Positions 49,177 to 59,155 of a stretch of DNA of 64,000 nt are shown here, in pieces. Position 1 is the stretch's first letter, and each line of letters begins with the position of its first letter. The stretch lies in assembly GCF_030286045.1 (NCBI RefSeq), contig NZ_CP127390.1:2683482-2747481 (forward strand), read 5' to 3'. The stretch comes from Propionimicrobium sp. PCR01-08-3. GTDB taxonomy: Bacteria; Actinomycetota; Actinomycetes; Propionibacteriales; Propionibacteriaceae. The notes below the pieces were generated by a model. It ran no database searches, was not told the origin of the DNA, and saw only the letters and a list, made by a program, of their open reading frames with translations. The position numbers and the translations under genes are program-made.

Positions 49177-51078
49177 TTGGCAACCGTGGGTTTGTTCAAG
49201 AAACAGGCAAAGCCCGGGCAGGCGTCCGCTAGACGCGAGTTCCCCCGGCTGCGCCGCGCGCCCAAACGAGAGATCCCCGGACCGAGCCGCGCGTTCGGCA
49301 AGGGCGGGCGCGTCAGGCCCCGGCTCCCCCTGCACCGCACCAGGCTGCCGGGCAAAGGGCTCGCCGCATTCGTCGAAACCCGCTGGAAGATCGCCGCCGC
49401 GCGAACCCATGAACTGGCCCAGGTCACCGTTCCCGAGACGCTCACCGGCTGGAGCGCCTACGCGGCGTCCTATTCGCCCAGCCTGCTGGCCAGACCCTGG
49501 TACTGGCAGGGCTTCATCGCAGGCCTGAGCGCGATGTTCGGGTACCAGGTGGGCCTGCTGACCAGCACCGCCGCCCGGCTGCTGGCCGACAAGACCGGCG
49601 TCCGGATCAAGCTGACGCCGGGCACCGGGCAAGGGGGCATGATCGCGGGCGGCGCCGTCTTGGCGGCTGCGGCGATAGCGGTTCCGCTGCGTTCGGTGCG
49701 CTGGAATCGCCGCACCGCCGACTACGCGCGGGTCGCCGGCCCCAACGCCTTCTGGGCGGTGGCCTCCGCGGCCGCGGCCGCAGCCACGTTCTCACTGCTT
49801 TTGGCGCAGTGGAAGGGCATTTTGTGGTCGATCAACTACCTGTCGGGGCACCTGCGCAATCGGTTCGCCTGGCAGGCCCTCGGACGCCTGGTCTCGACGC
49901 TGGTGATCATCACGACCATCCTGGTGGTCTTCGATCAGGTGATCTGGCGGGCGATCCTGGGAGTCACCATCTCGGCGTCCGCGAAGGTCGATCTGCGCAT
50001 CCCGCCGGGCGTCCATCAGCCTGATTCCCCCCTGCATTCGGGCAGCGAGGAATCCTTCGAGAAATGGAACTCCTTGGGTCTGCAAGGCAAGAGATACGCC
50101 TGCGGCGGCCCGTCCAAGCAACGCATCGAAGAAGTGCTCGGCGAACAGGCCAAGCAACCAATCCGGGCCTACGCGTCCATGAATGGACGAAGCACGCCCG
50201 AGGTCATCGATGCGGTGCTCGCCGAACTCGACCGGACGAACGCCTGGGCGCGCAAGGCGATCCTGATCGTGACCACCACCGGACGCGGCAATGTCAACGA
50301 GTGGAGCACCTCGGCCTTCGAGTTCTTGATGCGCGGCGACTGCGCAACTGCCGCCATGCAGTACTCAGGCCTGCCGTCGGCAGTCACCATCTTGTCGAGC
50401 AAGCAGATCCCGGTGGACGCTTCCCGGCTGCTCTTCGGCGCGATCGAGGAGCGGGTGTCGGCCTTGCCGATCGGTGAGCGTCCGCAACTGTATGTCGCGG
50501 GCGAGTCACTGGGGGCATACGGCTCCAACGGCATCTTCGCCAGCCCGGAAGACATGCTCTCGCGCGCCGCCGGTGGAGTGTGGACGGGATGCCCGTCGTT
50601 CTCGCCCATTCAAAGCGAATGGTCGCGCCGCCGCACCGCCGGATCGACACTGGTGCGTCCGGTCGTCGATCGGGGACGCCACGTGCGATTCGCTTGCCGG
50701 CCCGATGATTTGACGCTCGGATTGCAGGGCGAGCGACTCGGCGAATGGCTGGCGCCGAGGTTCTGCTACCTGCAGAACGACACCGATCCGGTGGTCTGGT
50801 GGGAGCCCCGGTTGCTGTGGCACAAGCCCGAATGGCTGGACGAGATGCGCGGCACGGGCACGCCGATGGCCGCGATGACCTGGTGGCCGTTCATCACCTT
50901 CTGGCAGGTGGCCGCCGACATGCCGGTGTGCCGCAATGTCGGGCCCGGCTTTGGCCACAAGTACCACGCATCCCAGTGCGTCCCGGCCTGGGCGGGAGTG
51001 TTGGGGCTCGACCCCGAAGCCGAGTGGTCGCAGGTGATCGACGCGCTGAACGTCGACGTGCCGCCGGTGAATCCGTAG
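49177..51078 (+). CDS. Abhydrolase_9 membrane protein
   Basis: 633 residues. Basic N-terminal tail (about 1-100), four or so transmembrane helices (about 110-270) of the Abhydrolase_9_N type (YSPSLLARPWYWQG), then an alpha/beta-hydrolase domain (about 290-630) with nucleophile motif GESLG (GxSxG) and WWEPRLLWHKPEW. The pair of domains is common in actinobacteria, and its substrate is unknown; a role at the cell envelope is plausible. The start codon is unsure (TTG 49177 or GTG 49186), no Shine-Dalgarno. Confidence 0.82.
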   Translation: MATVGLFKKQAKPGQASARREFPRLRRAPKREIPGPSRAFGKGGRVRPRLPLHRTRLPGKGLAAFVETRWKIAAARTHELAQVTVPETLTGWSAYAASYSPSLLARPWYWQGFIAGLSAMFGYQVGLLTSTAARLLADKTGVRIKLTPGTGQGGMIAGGAVLAAAAIAVPLRSVRWNRRTADYARVAGPNAFWAVASAAAAAATFSLLLAQWKGILWSINYLSGHLRNRFAWQALGRLVSTLVIITTILVVFDQVIWRAILGVTISASAKVDLRIPPGVHQPDSPLHSGSEESFEKWNSLGLQGKRYACGGPSKQRIEEVLGEQAKQPIRAYASMNGRSTPEVIDAVLAELDRTNAWARKAILIVTTTGRGNVNEWSTSAFEFLMRGDCATAAMQYSGLPSAVTILSSKQIPVDASRLLFGAIEERVSALPIGERPQLYVAGESLGAYGSNGIFASPEDMLSRAAGGVWTGCPSFSPIQSEWSRRRTAGSTLVRPVVDRGRHVRFACRPDDLTLGLQGERLGEWLAPRFCYLQNDTDPVVWWEPRLLWHKPEWLDEMRGTGTPMAAMTWWPFITFWQVAADMPVCRNVGPGFGHKYHASQCVPAWAGVLGLDPEAEWSQVIDALNVDVPPVNP

Positions 51079-51165
51079 GCCCGATCCGGCCACACCCCGC
51101 CGCGCTTCCGCTCCCGGGCGAGTTCGGGCGGGTAGCGTGAACATGACCACGCAGAAGGGAACGCC

Positions 51166-51657
51166 ATGTCCAACACCCGCTCGGCCGCCGGAACCGCGAG
51201 CCAAGCCGTGCTCTTTCTGATCGTCCGGCTCGGATTCGCCGCAATCTTGCTCGCCCGCGCCTGGTGGCGCTGGCAGATCGAAGGCATGGACGCACAAGTC
51301 GCCCGGCTCACAGATTCAGGCCTGCCGGCGCCCGAGGTGCTGGCCTGGGGCACCGTCGCGTTGGAGGGCATCGGCGGCGTGCTGCTGGTGTTCGGCCTGC
51401 TCACCCGCTTCATCGGCCTGATGGTCACCATCGAGAACATCGCGATCATCATCTTCATTCGATGGCAGGCCGGCCCGTTCCTGGGCGACGGCGGCTATGA
51501 ATACAACATCGCCCTCGCTCTGCTGGGGCTGACCTTCCTGGCGGCCGGCGCGTATTACACCGGCCTCGACAGCCTTTTCTTCCGTCCGCGGAAGAAGACC
51601 AGAACCGATGAGAGCACCGACCTGTATCAGCCCAAGCTGGGTTCCACCGAGTACTGA
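51166..51657 (+). CDS. DoxX-family membrane protein
   Basis: 163 residues with four transmembrane helices (about 14-32, 60-80, 85-102, 113-130) and the DoxX-type RLGFAAILLARAWWRW and GLLTRFIGLMVTIENIAI segments. Members have been linked to redox and membrane stress in mycobacteria; precise role unknown. AGAAGGG precedes the ATG. Confidence 0.83.
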   Translation: MSNTRSAAGTASQAVLFLIVRLGFAAILLARAWWRWQIEGMDAQVARLTDSGLPAPEVLAWGTVALEGIGGVLLVFGLLTRFIGLMVTIENIAIIIFIRWQAGPFLGDGGYEYNIALALLGLTFLAAGAYYTGLDSLFFRPRKKTRTDESTDLYQPKLGSTEY

Positions 51658-51745
51658 GAGCCTGACAGAACGGGCGCCTGCCGCACACAGCTGATCCACA
51701 GCCGGCCCACAGCGAATCCTGTGAAATCCCTGTCAGGATACTGTT

Positions 51746-52474
51746 ATGGCGAATACGAAACCTGAGCAACTGACCCGCCCTGACGGGACGCCGCTACGCG
51801 TCCTCGCTGTGGACGACGAGCCCAGCCTCACCGAGCTTCTGGGCATGGCGTTGCGCTACGAAGGATGGGAGGCCAGAACCGCCGGCCGCGGCTCCGAAGC
51901 GGTCAAGGCGGCTCGGGAATTCAAACCGGACGCCATCATCCTCGACATGATGCTGCCGGACTTCGACGGGCTCGAGGTGATGCGCCGGGTGCGAGCAGAT
52001 CAGCCCTACGTCCCGGTGATATTCCTCACCGCCCGCGACGCGGTGTCCGACCGGGTGACCGGGCTGACCGCCGGCGGCGACGACTACGTGACCAAGCCGT
52101 TCAGCATCGAAGAGTTGATCGCCCGGCTGCGTTCCTTGTTGCGGCGCAGCGGGGCCGCGTCCAAACGCTCGGAGGCTCAGCTGGTGGTCGGTGATCTCAC
52201 CCTTGATGAAGACACCCACGAGGTCTACCGAGCCGGCGATTCGATTCATCTGACCGCCACCGAATTCGAGTTGCTGCGCTTCATGATGCGCAACCCGCGC
52301 CGGGTGCTTTCGAAGGCGCAGATTCTGGACAGGGTCTGGAATTACGATTTCGGCGGGCAGGCCAACGTGGTCGAGCTCTACATCAGCTATTTGCGCAAGA
52401 AGATCGACGTGGGCCGGAAGCCGATGATTCATACCATGCGCGGGGCAGGATACGTTCTCAAGCCCGCGGCCTAG
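51746..52474 (+). CDS. OmpR-family response regulator
   Basis: 242 residues. Receiver domain with acidic DDEP (23-26), phospho-acceptor Asp67 in AIILDMMLPD and Lys in YVTKPFS; C-terminal winged helix ending VRGAGYVLKP-type (TMRGAGYVLKPAA). Partner of the histidine kinase 47 bp downstream. An ATCCTG/CAGGAT repeat (51717-51739) just upstream may be its own binding site. Confidence 0.93.
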   Translation: MANTKPEQLTRPDGTPLRVLAVDDEPSLTELLGMALRYEGWEARTAGRGSEAVKAAREFKPDAIILDMMLPDFDGLEVMRRVRADQPYVPVIFLTARDAVSDRVTGLTAGGDDYVTKPFSIEELIARLRSLLRRSGAASKRSEAQLVVGDLTLDEDTHEVYRAGDSIHLTATEFELLRFMMRNPRRVLSKAQILDRVWNYDFGGQANVVELYISYLRKKIDVGRKPMIHTMRGAGYVLKPAA

Positions 52475-52521
52475 ATCCGGAGCCGCTGGCTCAGCCACCG
52501 GAAACGAAACGAAAGGCTGAT

Positions 52522-54054
52522 GTGCCAGACATTGCAGAAGCGCCCGTAACGACACTTGCCGGTGGGGCCAAGCGCATCCGGCAAGGGCGGACCCTGAAAC
52601 GGCAGCTCGTCGTCCGGATCACGGCGATCGTCGCGATCGTCGCGATCGTGCTGTCGGCTTGTTCGACGCTTCTGGTCTCCTACATCCTGACCGCAAAGCT
52701 CGATCAGCAATTGCTCTATGCCGTGCGAGCGAGCGACGATCGTCCGCAAGGCCCGAAGAATGAGAACGAGCCCGACCTGCCGCCCGACGGCACACTGCGC
52801 GTCGGTGGCCTGCCTATCGGCAGCATCGCGCTGTCGGTTTCGGAATCGGGTGCTGTGCGAGGCACGATGACCGGCGATTACGGCACGGTACCAACGGATA
52901 GCCAGCTGAGTCGGCTGGCAGTGCTACTCGACCTGCCGGTCGATGGCACGGTGCGGAAAGTCACCATCTTTGGATGGGGGAACTATCGGGCGGTCGCCCT
53001 GAGCAGCGAGACAGATTCAGGGACCGCGACCCTGGTGGTCGCCGCGCCGACCGCCGTCAATGATGCCGTCATCACCGCGATGGTCTGGATCGAGCTCGGC
53101 TGCACGATCGTTGCAGCGTTCGTCGCCTGGGGCGTTTCGACCGTCGTCGTGCGCAGATCGCTGCGTCCCCTGAGCCGGCTGGCCGATACCGCGACGCAGG
53201 TGGCCGACCTGCCGCTGGAGTCGGGTGAAGTCGAGATCGACGTGCGAGTGCCGTGCCCTGCTGAGAGCGCCAACAGCGAGGTCGGACGCGTGAGTAGCGC
53301 ATTCAATGCGATGCTCGACAACGTCGAGACCTCGCTGCAGGCCAGGCAGGCGTCCGAAACCAAGGTGCGCCAGTTCGTGGCCGATGCCAGCCATGAGCTG
53401 CGCAATCCTTTGGCGTCCATCCGCGGTTATGCCGAACTGACCAGGCGTGGACGCGACGAGCTGCCGCCGGACACCGTCTTCGCGCTCGGACGCATCGAAT
53501 CGGAGTCGCAACGGATGAGTCATCTGGTCGAGCAGATGCTGCTGCTGGCCAGGCTCGACAACGATCCGCGGCAGGTGCGCGCCGAACTCGATCTCGGCGA
53601 GGTGGCGCTCAACGCGATGAGCGATGCCCAGGCTGCCGGACCCGACCACCACTGGCGAATTCAGGTGCCTGATGAGCCCATCAACATCGTCGGCGACGCC
53701 GCGCAACTGCAGCAGTTGATGGTGAATCTGCTGGGCAATGCCCGCAAACACACTCCGGCCGGCACCACCGTGACCACCACGGTCGAGGTGACGGACAGCT
53801 GGATACGCATCGAGGTGGCCGACAACGGTCCCGGTATTGCGCCCAGCATGGTAAGTCAGATCTTCGAACGCTTCACCAAGGCCGACACCTCCCGCGCACA
53901 CGATGAGGAGGGCTCAACCGGGCTCGGGCTTGCCATCGTCGCGGCAGTTGCGCACGCTCATGGCGGCAGGGTTCGGGTGGAATCGGAGCAGGCGACGCAA
54001 ACGCACGCCGGATTCTCGACGTTCATCGTCGATCTGCCACTGGTGGCGCGCTGA
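52522..54054 (+). CDS. Sensor histidine kinase
   Basis: 510 residues, GTG start with GAAAGG at 6 nt. Two transmembrane helices (about 31-57 and 183-207) flank an extracytoplasmic sensor of about 125 residues; then HAMP, dimerisation domain with phospho-His291 in ASHELRNPLASI, and ATPase domain with NLLGNARKHTP, VADNGPGIAP and GSTGLGLAIV. Cognate to the upstream OmpR-type regulator. Signal unknown. Confidence 0.93.
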   Translation: MPDIAEAPVTTLAGGAKRIRQGRTLKRQLVVRITAIVAIVAIVLSACSTLLVSYILTAKLDQQLLYAVRASDDRPQGPKNENEPDLPPDGTLRVGGLPIGSIALSVSESGAVRGTMTGDYGTVPTDSQLSRLAVLLDLPVDGTVRKVTIFGWGNYRAVALSSETDSGTATLVVAAPTAVNDAVITAMVWIELGCTIVAAFVAWGVSTVVVRRSLRPLSRLADTATQVADLPLESGEVEIDVRVPCPAESANSEVGRVSSAFNAMLDNVETSLQARQASETKVRQFVADASHELRNPLASIRGYAELTRRGRDELPPDTVFALGRIESESQRMSHLVEQMLLLARLDNDPRQVRAELDLGEVALNAMSDAQAAGPDHHWRIQVPDEPINIVGDAAQLQQLMVNLLGNARKHTPAGTTVTTTVEVTDSWIRIEVADNGPGIAPSMVSQIFERFTKADTSRAHDEEGSTGLGLAIVAAVAHAHGGRVRVESEQATQTHAGFSTFIVDLPLVAR

Positions 54055-54189
54055 CCACCGTTCGTTCGCTCGCCGTGGTTTTCATCCGCTCGCACTAACT
54101 GAGTTCGCTGCTGTTGCAACGTAGGCTAACTCGGTTTGACTAGGCGTTTGTGCCGGAAGGTGAGCGTTTAGGTCGGCGACACGGCGGAA

Positions 54190-54807
54190 TCAGTCGTCGA
54201 ACCCTCGGGCGACCAGGGCATCTCCCATCGCTTCCGCATCGCGCAGCGCCCGCACCATCAGCGGCACCGCGAACGCCTTGAAGCTGGTCGTTGCCGCCCG
54301 CGCGATCTGCGCCTCGCGTACCTCGCGGGCCAGCCCCGCCACCACCGGCACACACCGGATGCCCAGCATCAGGGTGAGGCCGACTCGATCGGGATCGACG
54401 CCGACCTTGCGCAGTGGTCCGGCGGCCCACACCACGACCTCGATCAACCGGCTCATCGGGGTGGTTAGGGTGACCAGCCCGGCCGCAGCCACCAGCATCG
54501 CGATCATGCCGGGCACGGCAATACCCTTCTGCCAACCGAATGACCACCAGTTCATCGCCGCGATGAAGATCAGCAGCCACCACATCGGACGCAGCTGCTT
54601 CAGCATCAATCCGAGAGGAAATCCCGCCACCAGATATGCGGCAAACACAACACCCAGCACCACCAGCACCAGCCACCACCGTGTTTGCAGCCATACCGAT
54701 GCCACACCCAGCCCGAGCAGTAGCGCAAGCTTCGCACCCGCGGGGGCCCGGTGAATGACGGAGGTTCCCTGCCGGTAGAGACCGAGAGTATTGATACCGA
54801 TCGACAT
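54190..54807 (-). CDS. bioN: ECF transporter T component, biotin module
   Basis: 205 residues, four to five transmembrane helices and the EcfT coupling motifs with Ala-Arg-Gly (GDALVARGF) near the C-terminus. It couples the ATPase to BioY. Last gene of bioYMN; its start overlaps the ATPase stop. Confidence 0.88.
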   Translation of the reverse strand: MSIGINTLGLYRQGTSVIHRAPAGAKLALLLGLGVASVWLQTRWWLVLVVLGVVFAAYLVAGFPLGLMLKQLRPMWWLLIFIAAMNWWSFGWQKGIAVPGMIAMLVAAAGLVTLTTPMSRLIEVVVWAAGPLRKVGVDPDRVGLTLMLGIRCVPVVAGLAREVREAQIARAATTSFKAFAVPLMVRALRDAEAMGDALVARGFDD

Positions 54808-55502
54808 CAGGCGTCCATCAGTTCGCGGTAATAGGCGATCGATTCGGCAGGCGAGCCGTCGGCAACCAGACGCCCGCCGTCGAAGACGAGCACCCTGTCG
54901 AAGTCGTCCAATAGATAGAGGTGATGGGTGGCCAACACGACCGTCTGCGACAACTCGCGAATCACCTGCCCAATCATCCGGGCATTACGCAGGTCGAGCA
55001 GGGTCGTCGGCTCGTCCATGATGATCAACTCCGGTGAGGTGATCAGCACCGAGGCAAGCGCCAGCAGCTGTTTCTGCCCGCCGGAAAGCAGATGTGCCGG
55101 GTGATCGCGATGCTCACCCAGGCCGAACCGGACGAGTAATTCGTCGACTCGCGCCGCGATCTCCGACTTGCTCAGACCGGACTTGCGCAACCCGAAGGCG
55201 ACGTCTTCGGCGACGGTCGGCATGATGATCTGGGTGTCCGGATCGGTGAACAAGAAGCCGGCCAGTTTACGCACCTTGGCCGGATCCTTGGCGGTATCCA
55301 GCCCGTTCACCCGGATGGCGCCCTCGCTCGGAATGTGCAGGGCGTTGAGCATCCTCACGAAGGTCGATTTGCCCGACCCGTTGTGCCCGACCACCCCGAC
55401 CCGCTGCTCGGTCAGGTCGAGATTGATGTCATCCAGCACCTGCCGGGCGAGCGGCCCTTGACCATAGACGTGCCCGACGTGATCGGCCTCGATATGTACC
55501 AC
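54807..55502 (-). CDS. bioM: ECF transporter ATPase, biotin module
   Basis: 231 residues. Walker A GHNGSGKST, Q-loop LFTDPDTQIIMPTVAEDV (Gln in the ECF-type DPxxQ), signature LSGGQKQLLA, Walker B LIIMDEPTT, switch TTHHLYLL-type ATHHLY. Powers uptake of biotin with BioN and BioY. Confidence 0.92.
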   Translation of the reverse strand: MVHIEADHVGHVYGQGPLARQVLDDINLDLTEQRVGVVGHNGSGKSTFVRMLNALHIPSEGAIRVNGLDTAKDPAKVRKLAGFLFTDPDTQIIMPTVAEDVAFGLRKSGLSKSEIAARVDELLVRFGLGEHRDHPAHLLSGGQKQLLALASVLITSPELIIMDEPTTLLDLRNARMIGQVIRELSQTVVLATHHLYLLDDFDRVLVFDGGRLVADGSPAESIAYYRELMDA

Positions 55503-55518
55503 GGCAGATCAGCGTAGT

Positions 55519-56154
55519 TCAGCGCGCCGCGGCTGCGCTGTCGGCGTTGAATTTGTCGTGTGCCGCGGCCGCCGCTTCTGCTTTTGCGCCACCCCAGGGC
55601 AACATGCCCGGCAGCGCGGCGTGCACACCCTTTGCGACGATCAAGGCGATGACGATCTTGGCAATGTCGCCTGGCAGATAGGGGATATTGGCCACGACGG
55701 CCTGAGTGAAGCTCAAGTGTCCCGACACCATCATTCCCGGGATACCCAGCCCGTACATCAGCACCAATCCGCCCAGCACCAACACGATCGCGCCCTTCCA
55801 GATCGAGTACGGTGCACCGATCCGGTAGGTGGCCCAACCGATGAACCAGGCGCACGCCACGAACGCGATCAAGAAACCCCAGGTGGGAGAGACGAAGACG
55901 CCGATACCGCCGCGTCCACCCGCAAGCAGCGGCAGCCCCAGCGCGACCAGCGTCAAGAAGAGCAACTGAGAAAGGCCTGCCCGTCGTCCGCCCAGAATCA
56001 CACCGGCCAACATCGGCCCGAGCGACTGAGCGGTGATCGGAGCGGGTGAGATAGGCACCACGATCGGCGGGATCGCACCGAGCGCTGCGGTAACTCCGGC
56101 GAATACGGCGATCAGCGCGAGATCACGCGCCGGCTGGGATTGCTGATTACTCAT
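55519..56154 (-). CDS. bioY: Biotin transporter substrate-binding subunit BioY
   Basis: 211 residues from ATG 56154 with GAAAGG upstream; an in-frame ATG at 56202 lies inside the predicted BioQ site and is less likely. Six transmembrane helices with BioY signatures PAPITAQSLGPMLAGVILGGRRAG and SPTWGFLIAFV ... LPGDIAKIVIA. First gene of bioYMN. Confidence 0.93.
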   Translation of the reverse strand: MSNQQSQPARDLALIAVFAGVTAALGAIPPIVVPISPAPITAQSLGPMLAGVILGGRRAGLSQLLFLTLVALGLPLLAGGRGGIGVFVSPTWGFLIAFVACAWFIGWATYRIGAPYSIWKGAIVLVLGGLVLMYGLGIPGMMVSGHLSFTQAVVANIPYLPGDIAKIVIALIVAKGVHAALPGMLPWGGAKAEAAAAAHDKFNADSAAAAR

Positions 56155-56188
56155 GAGCAGTGGCCTTTCAAGCAAGAACGGCATTACT

Positions 56189-56201
56189 TTAACACTGTTC
56201 A
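56189..56201. promoter_or_regulatory. BioQ-like operator before bioYMN
   Basis: On the minus strand TGAAC-AGT-GTTAA, one base from the TGAAC-N3-GTTAC site described for the TetR regulator BioQ of biotin genes in Corynebacterium and mycobacteria. It lies 35 bp before the BioY start. Confidence 0.6.
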
Positions 56202-56202
56202 T

Positions 56203-56537
56203 TGATGGGGTTCGACGTGGTTACCTTCGATCGTCGTGACGAACCTTCCGCAAGTCATCAGGGTTTGTCACCCGACCGAATGCCGGGAGTAGTCGCGGGC
56301 ATAGTTGCGGAAGTTTGGTCACGACTCATACCGGTGACGGCGGGGCACTGCACGACAGAACCTAACCCTGAACGCTCCGATGGGCCGTATCACAGGCAGC
56401 CCATCGGCGAATCTGAGCGAATAAGGGAAGCCCCTAGTAACCAAAATGCTGCTTATACCACTGCGGTGGACGTTAACTCACACTGGGGGCCCAAAAAAAT
56501 TGGGTTTACCCCCTGACTTAGGTGTAAGTTCACGGTC
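56203..56537. promoter_or_regulatory. bioY-cydA divergent intergenic region
   Basis: 335 bp without a gene. CCGATGGGC (56377-56385) and GCCCATCGG (56399-56407) form a perfect 9-bp stem with a 13-nt loop, possibly in the cydA leader. The last 60 bp before cydA are AT-richer (GGGCCCAAAAAAATTGGG, then CTTAGGTGTAAGTT), the likely promoter. No Rex or CRP-type site is obvious. Confidence 0.4.
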
Positions 56538-58052
56538 ATGGACGCACAGGTACTCGCGCGTTGGCAGTTCGGTATAACGACTGTCTACCACTTCTTTTTT
56601 GTGCCGATGACCATCGGCACAGCTTGGATGGTTGCAGTTCTGCAAACTCGCTGGATACGCAGCGGGGACAATCAATGGCTGCGCCTCACCAAGTTCTTCT
56701 CCAAGCTCTTCCTCATCAACTTCACCGCCGGCGTGGTCACCGGTATCGTGCAGGAGTTCCAGTTCGGCATGAACTGGTCCGAATACTCCCGGTTCGTCGG
56801 CGATATCTTCGGTGCTCCGCTAGCCCTTGAAGCCCTGATCGCCTTCTTCCTCGAATCGGTGTTCATCGGCGTGTGGATCTTCGGTTGGGACAAGTTGCCC
56901 CGTGGCCTGCACAACTTGTGCATGTATCTGGTAGCACTCGGCTCGACGATCTCGGCAGTTTTCATTTTGGCCGCGAACTGCTTCATGCAGAACCCGGTGG
57001 GAGCCGTCTACGAAAATGGACGCGCAGAGCTCTCCGATTTCACTGCGCTGTTCACCAATCCGTTCTTCATCGTCACCTTCCCCCACCAGATCGCCGCCTC
57101 GCTGATGGTCGGCGGCTCGCTGGTAGCAGGCGTGGGCGCTTGGAGGCTCGCCAAGCTACACAAGGACCATCCTGAAGGCCATGCGGACGAAGAGGCTTGG
57201 CGCAAGTCGTCCCGGATGGGCGCCTGGGTACTGATCGCCGCCTGCCTGGCAGTGTTCGGCACCGGCCACGCACAGGCTCAGGTCGAAGCCAAGTTTCAGC
57301 CGATGAAGCTTGCCGCCTCCGAGGGGCTGCTCGACACCACGACGGCAGCAGGGTTCTCCATTGTCGGCATTTACACGCAAGAACGTAACTCTGAGGGAAT
57401 CACCGAAGTCACCGAAGTATTCAGCTTCGAGGTGCCTTATGTGCTGAGCTTCTTGGCCTTCAATGATCCCAACGCCGAAGTCATGGGCATCAATGATTTG
57501 ACCGAGCAGTATCTGAACGACGGTTTCCTGAATGTCGATGGGGAGCGCACCGCACTTCAGGAGCAGTTCTCCAGTGAGCTTGCCGAGATGGGGGTCGATC
57601 CGGTCCCCAACGTGATGATCTCCTATTACAGCTTCCGCCTGATGATCGGTTTGGGCACCCTCGGTCTGTTGGTCGGGCTGGCGATCTTGTGGTTCACCCG
57701 CAAGGGCCACTACCCACCAACTGAAAAGAACTGGCAGTTCAAGACCTGGAAGTACACAATGGGCGCGCTGCCCTTCATGCCGCTGTTCGCCAACTCGTTC
57801 GGCTGGATTCTGACCGAGATGGGCCGCCAACCCTGGATCGTCTACGGAGTGCTGCCCACATGGACAGCGAATTCACCCAATGTCAGTGCCGGCCAGATCT
57901 TGTTCTCGATGATCGCGTTCACGCTGGTCTACGGCATCATCGCGGTGCTCGTGCTGAAGCTCTTCTTCACCTTCGTCGCCAAGGGCCTGCCCGATGTGAC
58001 CCCGCCCGAGGTGTCCAAGGACGCCGACCAGCCGATGTCGTTCGCTTACTGA
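56538..58052 (+). CDS. cydA: Cytochrome bd ubiquinol/menaquinol oxidase subunit I
   Basis: 504 residues. About nine transmembrane helices; heme ligands and quinol-site landmarks visible: RWQFGITTVYHFFFVPMTIG (His in helix 1), GRQPW (MGRQPWIVYGVLPT), and a short Q-loop type. Catalyses O2 reduction at low oxygen. First gene of cydABDC, 15 bp before cydB. Confidence 0.95.
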   Translation: MDAQVLARWQFGITTVYHFFFVPMTIGTAWMVAVLQTRWIRSGDNQWLRLTKFFSKLFLINFTAGVVTGIVQEFQFGMNWSEYSRFVGDIFGAPLALEALIAFFLESVFIGVWIFGWDKLPRGLHNLCMYLVALGSTISAVFILAANCFMQNPVGAVYENGRAELSDFTALFTNPFFIVTFPHQIAASLMVGGSLVAGVGAWRLAKLHKDHPEGHADEEAWRKSSRMGAWVLIAACLAVFGTGHAQAQVEAKFQPMKLAASEGLLDTTTAAGFSIVGIYTQERNSEGITEVTEVFSFEVPYVLSFLAFNDPNAEVMGINDLTEQYLNDGFLNVDGERTALQEQFSSELAEMGVDPVPNVMISYYSFRLMIGLGTLGLLVGLAILWFTRKGHYPPTEKNWQFKTWKYTMGALPFMPLFANSFGWILTEMGRQPWIVYGVLPTWTANSPNVSAGQILFSMIAFTLVYGIIAVLVLKLFFTFVAKGLPDVTPPEVSKDADQPMSFAY

Positions 58053-58067
58053 GGCCGAGGAGATTTC

Positions 58068-59153
58068 ATGTCACACGATCAACTGATTGTCTTGTGGTTC
58101 TTGTTGGTAGCCGTGCTGTGGATCGGCTTCTTCTTCCTCGAAGGCTTCGACTTCGGAGTCGCGATGCTCTATCCGGTGATCGGTAAGGACCCCACCGAAC
58201 GCCGCGTCATGATCAATTCGATCGGCCCGGTCTGGGACGGTAACGAGGTCTGGTTGATCACTGCGGGCGGTGCGATGTTCGCGGCCTTCCCGGGCTGGTA
58301 TTCGACGCTGTTCAGCGGGCTCTACGTACCCTTGCTGCTGGTGTTGCTCGGGTTGATCATCCGAGGGGTCTCGTTCGAATACCGCGCTCTCGGCAATGAG
58401 GATTGGCGCGACACCTTCGACTGGTGCGCGATCATCGGCTCGTACCTCGTGCCGCTGGTCTTCGGCATCGGCTTCGCCAACATGTGGAAGGGCATGACCG
58501 TCGCCGGTGAGCCTCCGCACATGAGCGGTTTCTGGAATCTGTTCACCCCGTTCACGCTGCTCGGTGGCCTCGCGCTGATCGTGCTCTTCATGGTGCACGG
58601 TGCGGTCTTCCTCTGCCTGAAGACCTCCGGCACCGTGCACGAGAAGGCCAACGGCGTGGTCAAGGTCGCCGGCCCGATCGCGCTGGCCCTGCTCGCCGGG
58701 TTCGTCGTCATCGGCAACATCGTCTACCCCGCGACTCAGAATCCGAACCTGGGTGCCGGGGCGTCCGTGGCGATGTGGATCACCGGGCTGGTCTCGGTGG
58801 CCGCTCTCGGCTACGCGATTCTCATGCACACCCAGCACGGCGTACAAAGGCGCGAGAATCTCGCCTTCTTCGGCACCGGTGTGTCGATCGCGACGCTCTT
58901 CGCGACGATCTTCATCAAGATGTTCGGGACGCTCGGTTTCGTGCCCACCGAGGGAACCAACTTCGACATGTGGATCGCCGCCAGCTCGCCGGACACTCTC
59001 GATCTGATGAGCAAGGCCGCTTTGGTGGGCGTGCCGGTCGTACTCATCTACAGCATTTGGACCTACCGGGTATTCCGCCGCCGCATCTCAGTGGCGAACA
59101 TGCCGCAAGATGCCGGATCGGCTCAGGCGACCGTCAACGTCACGGGAGACTGA
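58068..59153 (+). CDS. cydB: Cytochrome bd oxidase subunit II
   Basis: 361 residues, eight to nine transmembrane helices. FFFLEGFDFGVAMLYPVIG, WDGNEVWLITAGGAMFAAFP and FRALGN-type EYRALGNEDWRD are CydB hallmarks. A GAGGAG site precedes the ATG. Forms the oxidase with CydA. Confidence 0.95.
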   Translation: MSHDQLIVLWFLLVAVLWIGFFFLEGFDFGVAMLYPVIGKDPTERRVMINSIGPVWDGNEVWLITAGGAMFAAFPGWYSTLFSGLYVPLLLVLLGLIIRGVSFEYRALGNEDWRDTFDWCAIIGSYLVPLVFGIGFANMWKGMTVAGEPPHMSGFWNLFTPFTLLGGLALIVLFMVHGAVFLCLKTSGTVHEKANGVVKVAGPIALALLAGFVVIGNIVYPATQNPNLGAGASVAMWITGLVSVAALGYAILMHTQHGVQRRENLAFFGTGVSIATLFATIFIKMFGTLGFVPTEGTNFDMWIAASSPDTLDLMSKAALVGVPVVLIYSIWTYRVFRRRISVANMPQDAGSAQATVNVTGD

Positions 59154-59155
59154 TT

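Noticed and set aside
56203-56537. Riboswitch before cydA
   Set aside because: Only one simple hairpin is visible; no conserved riboswitch core sequence recognised.
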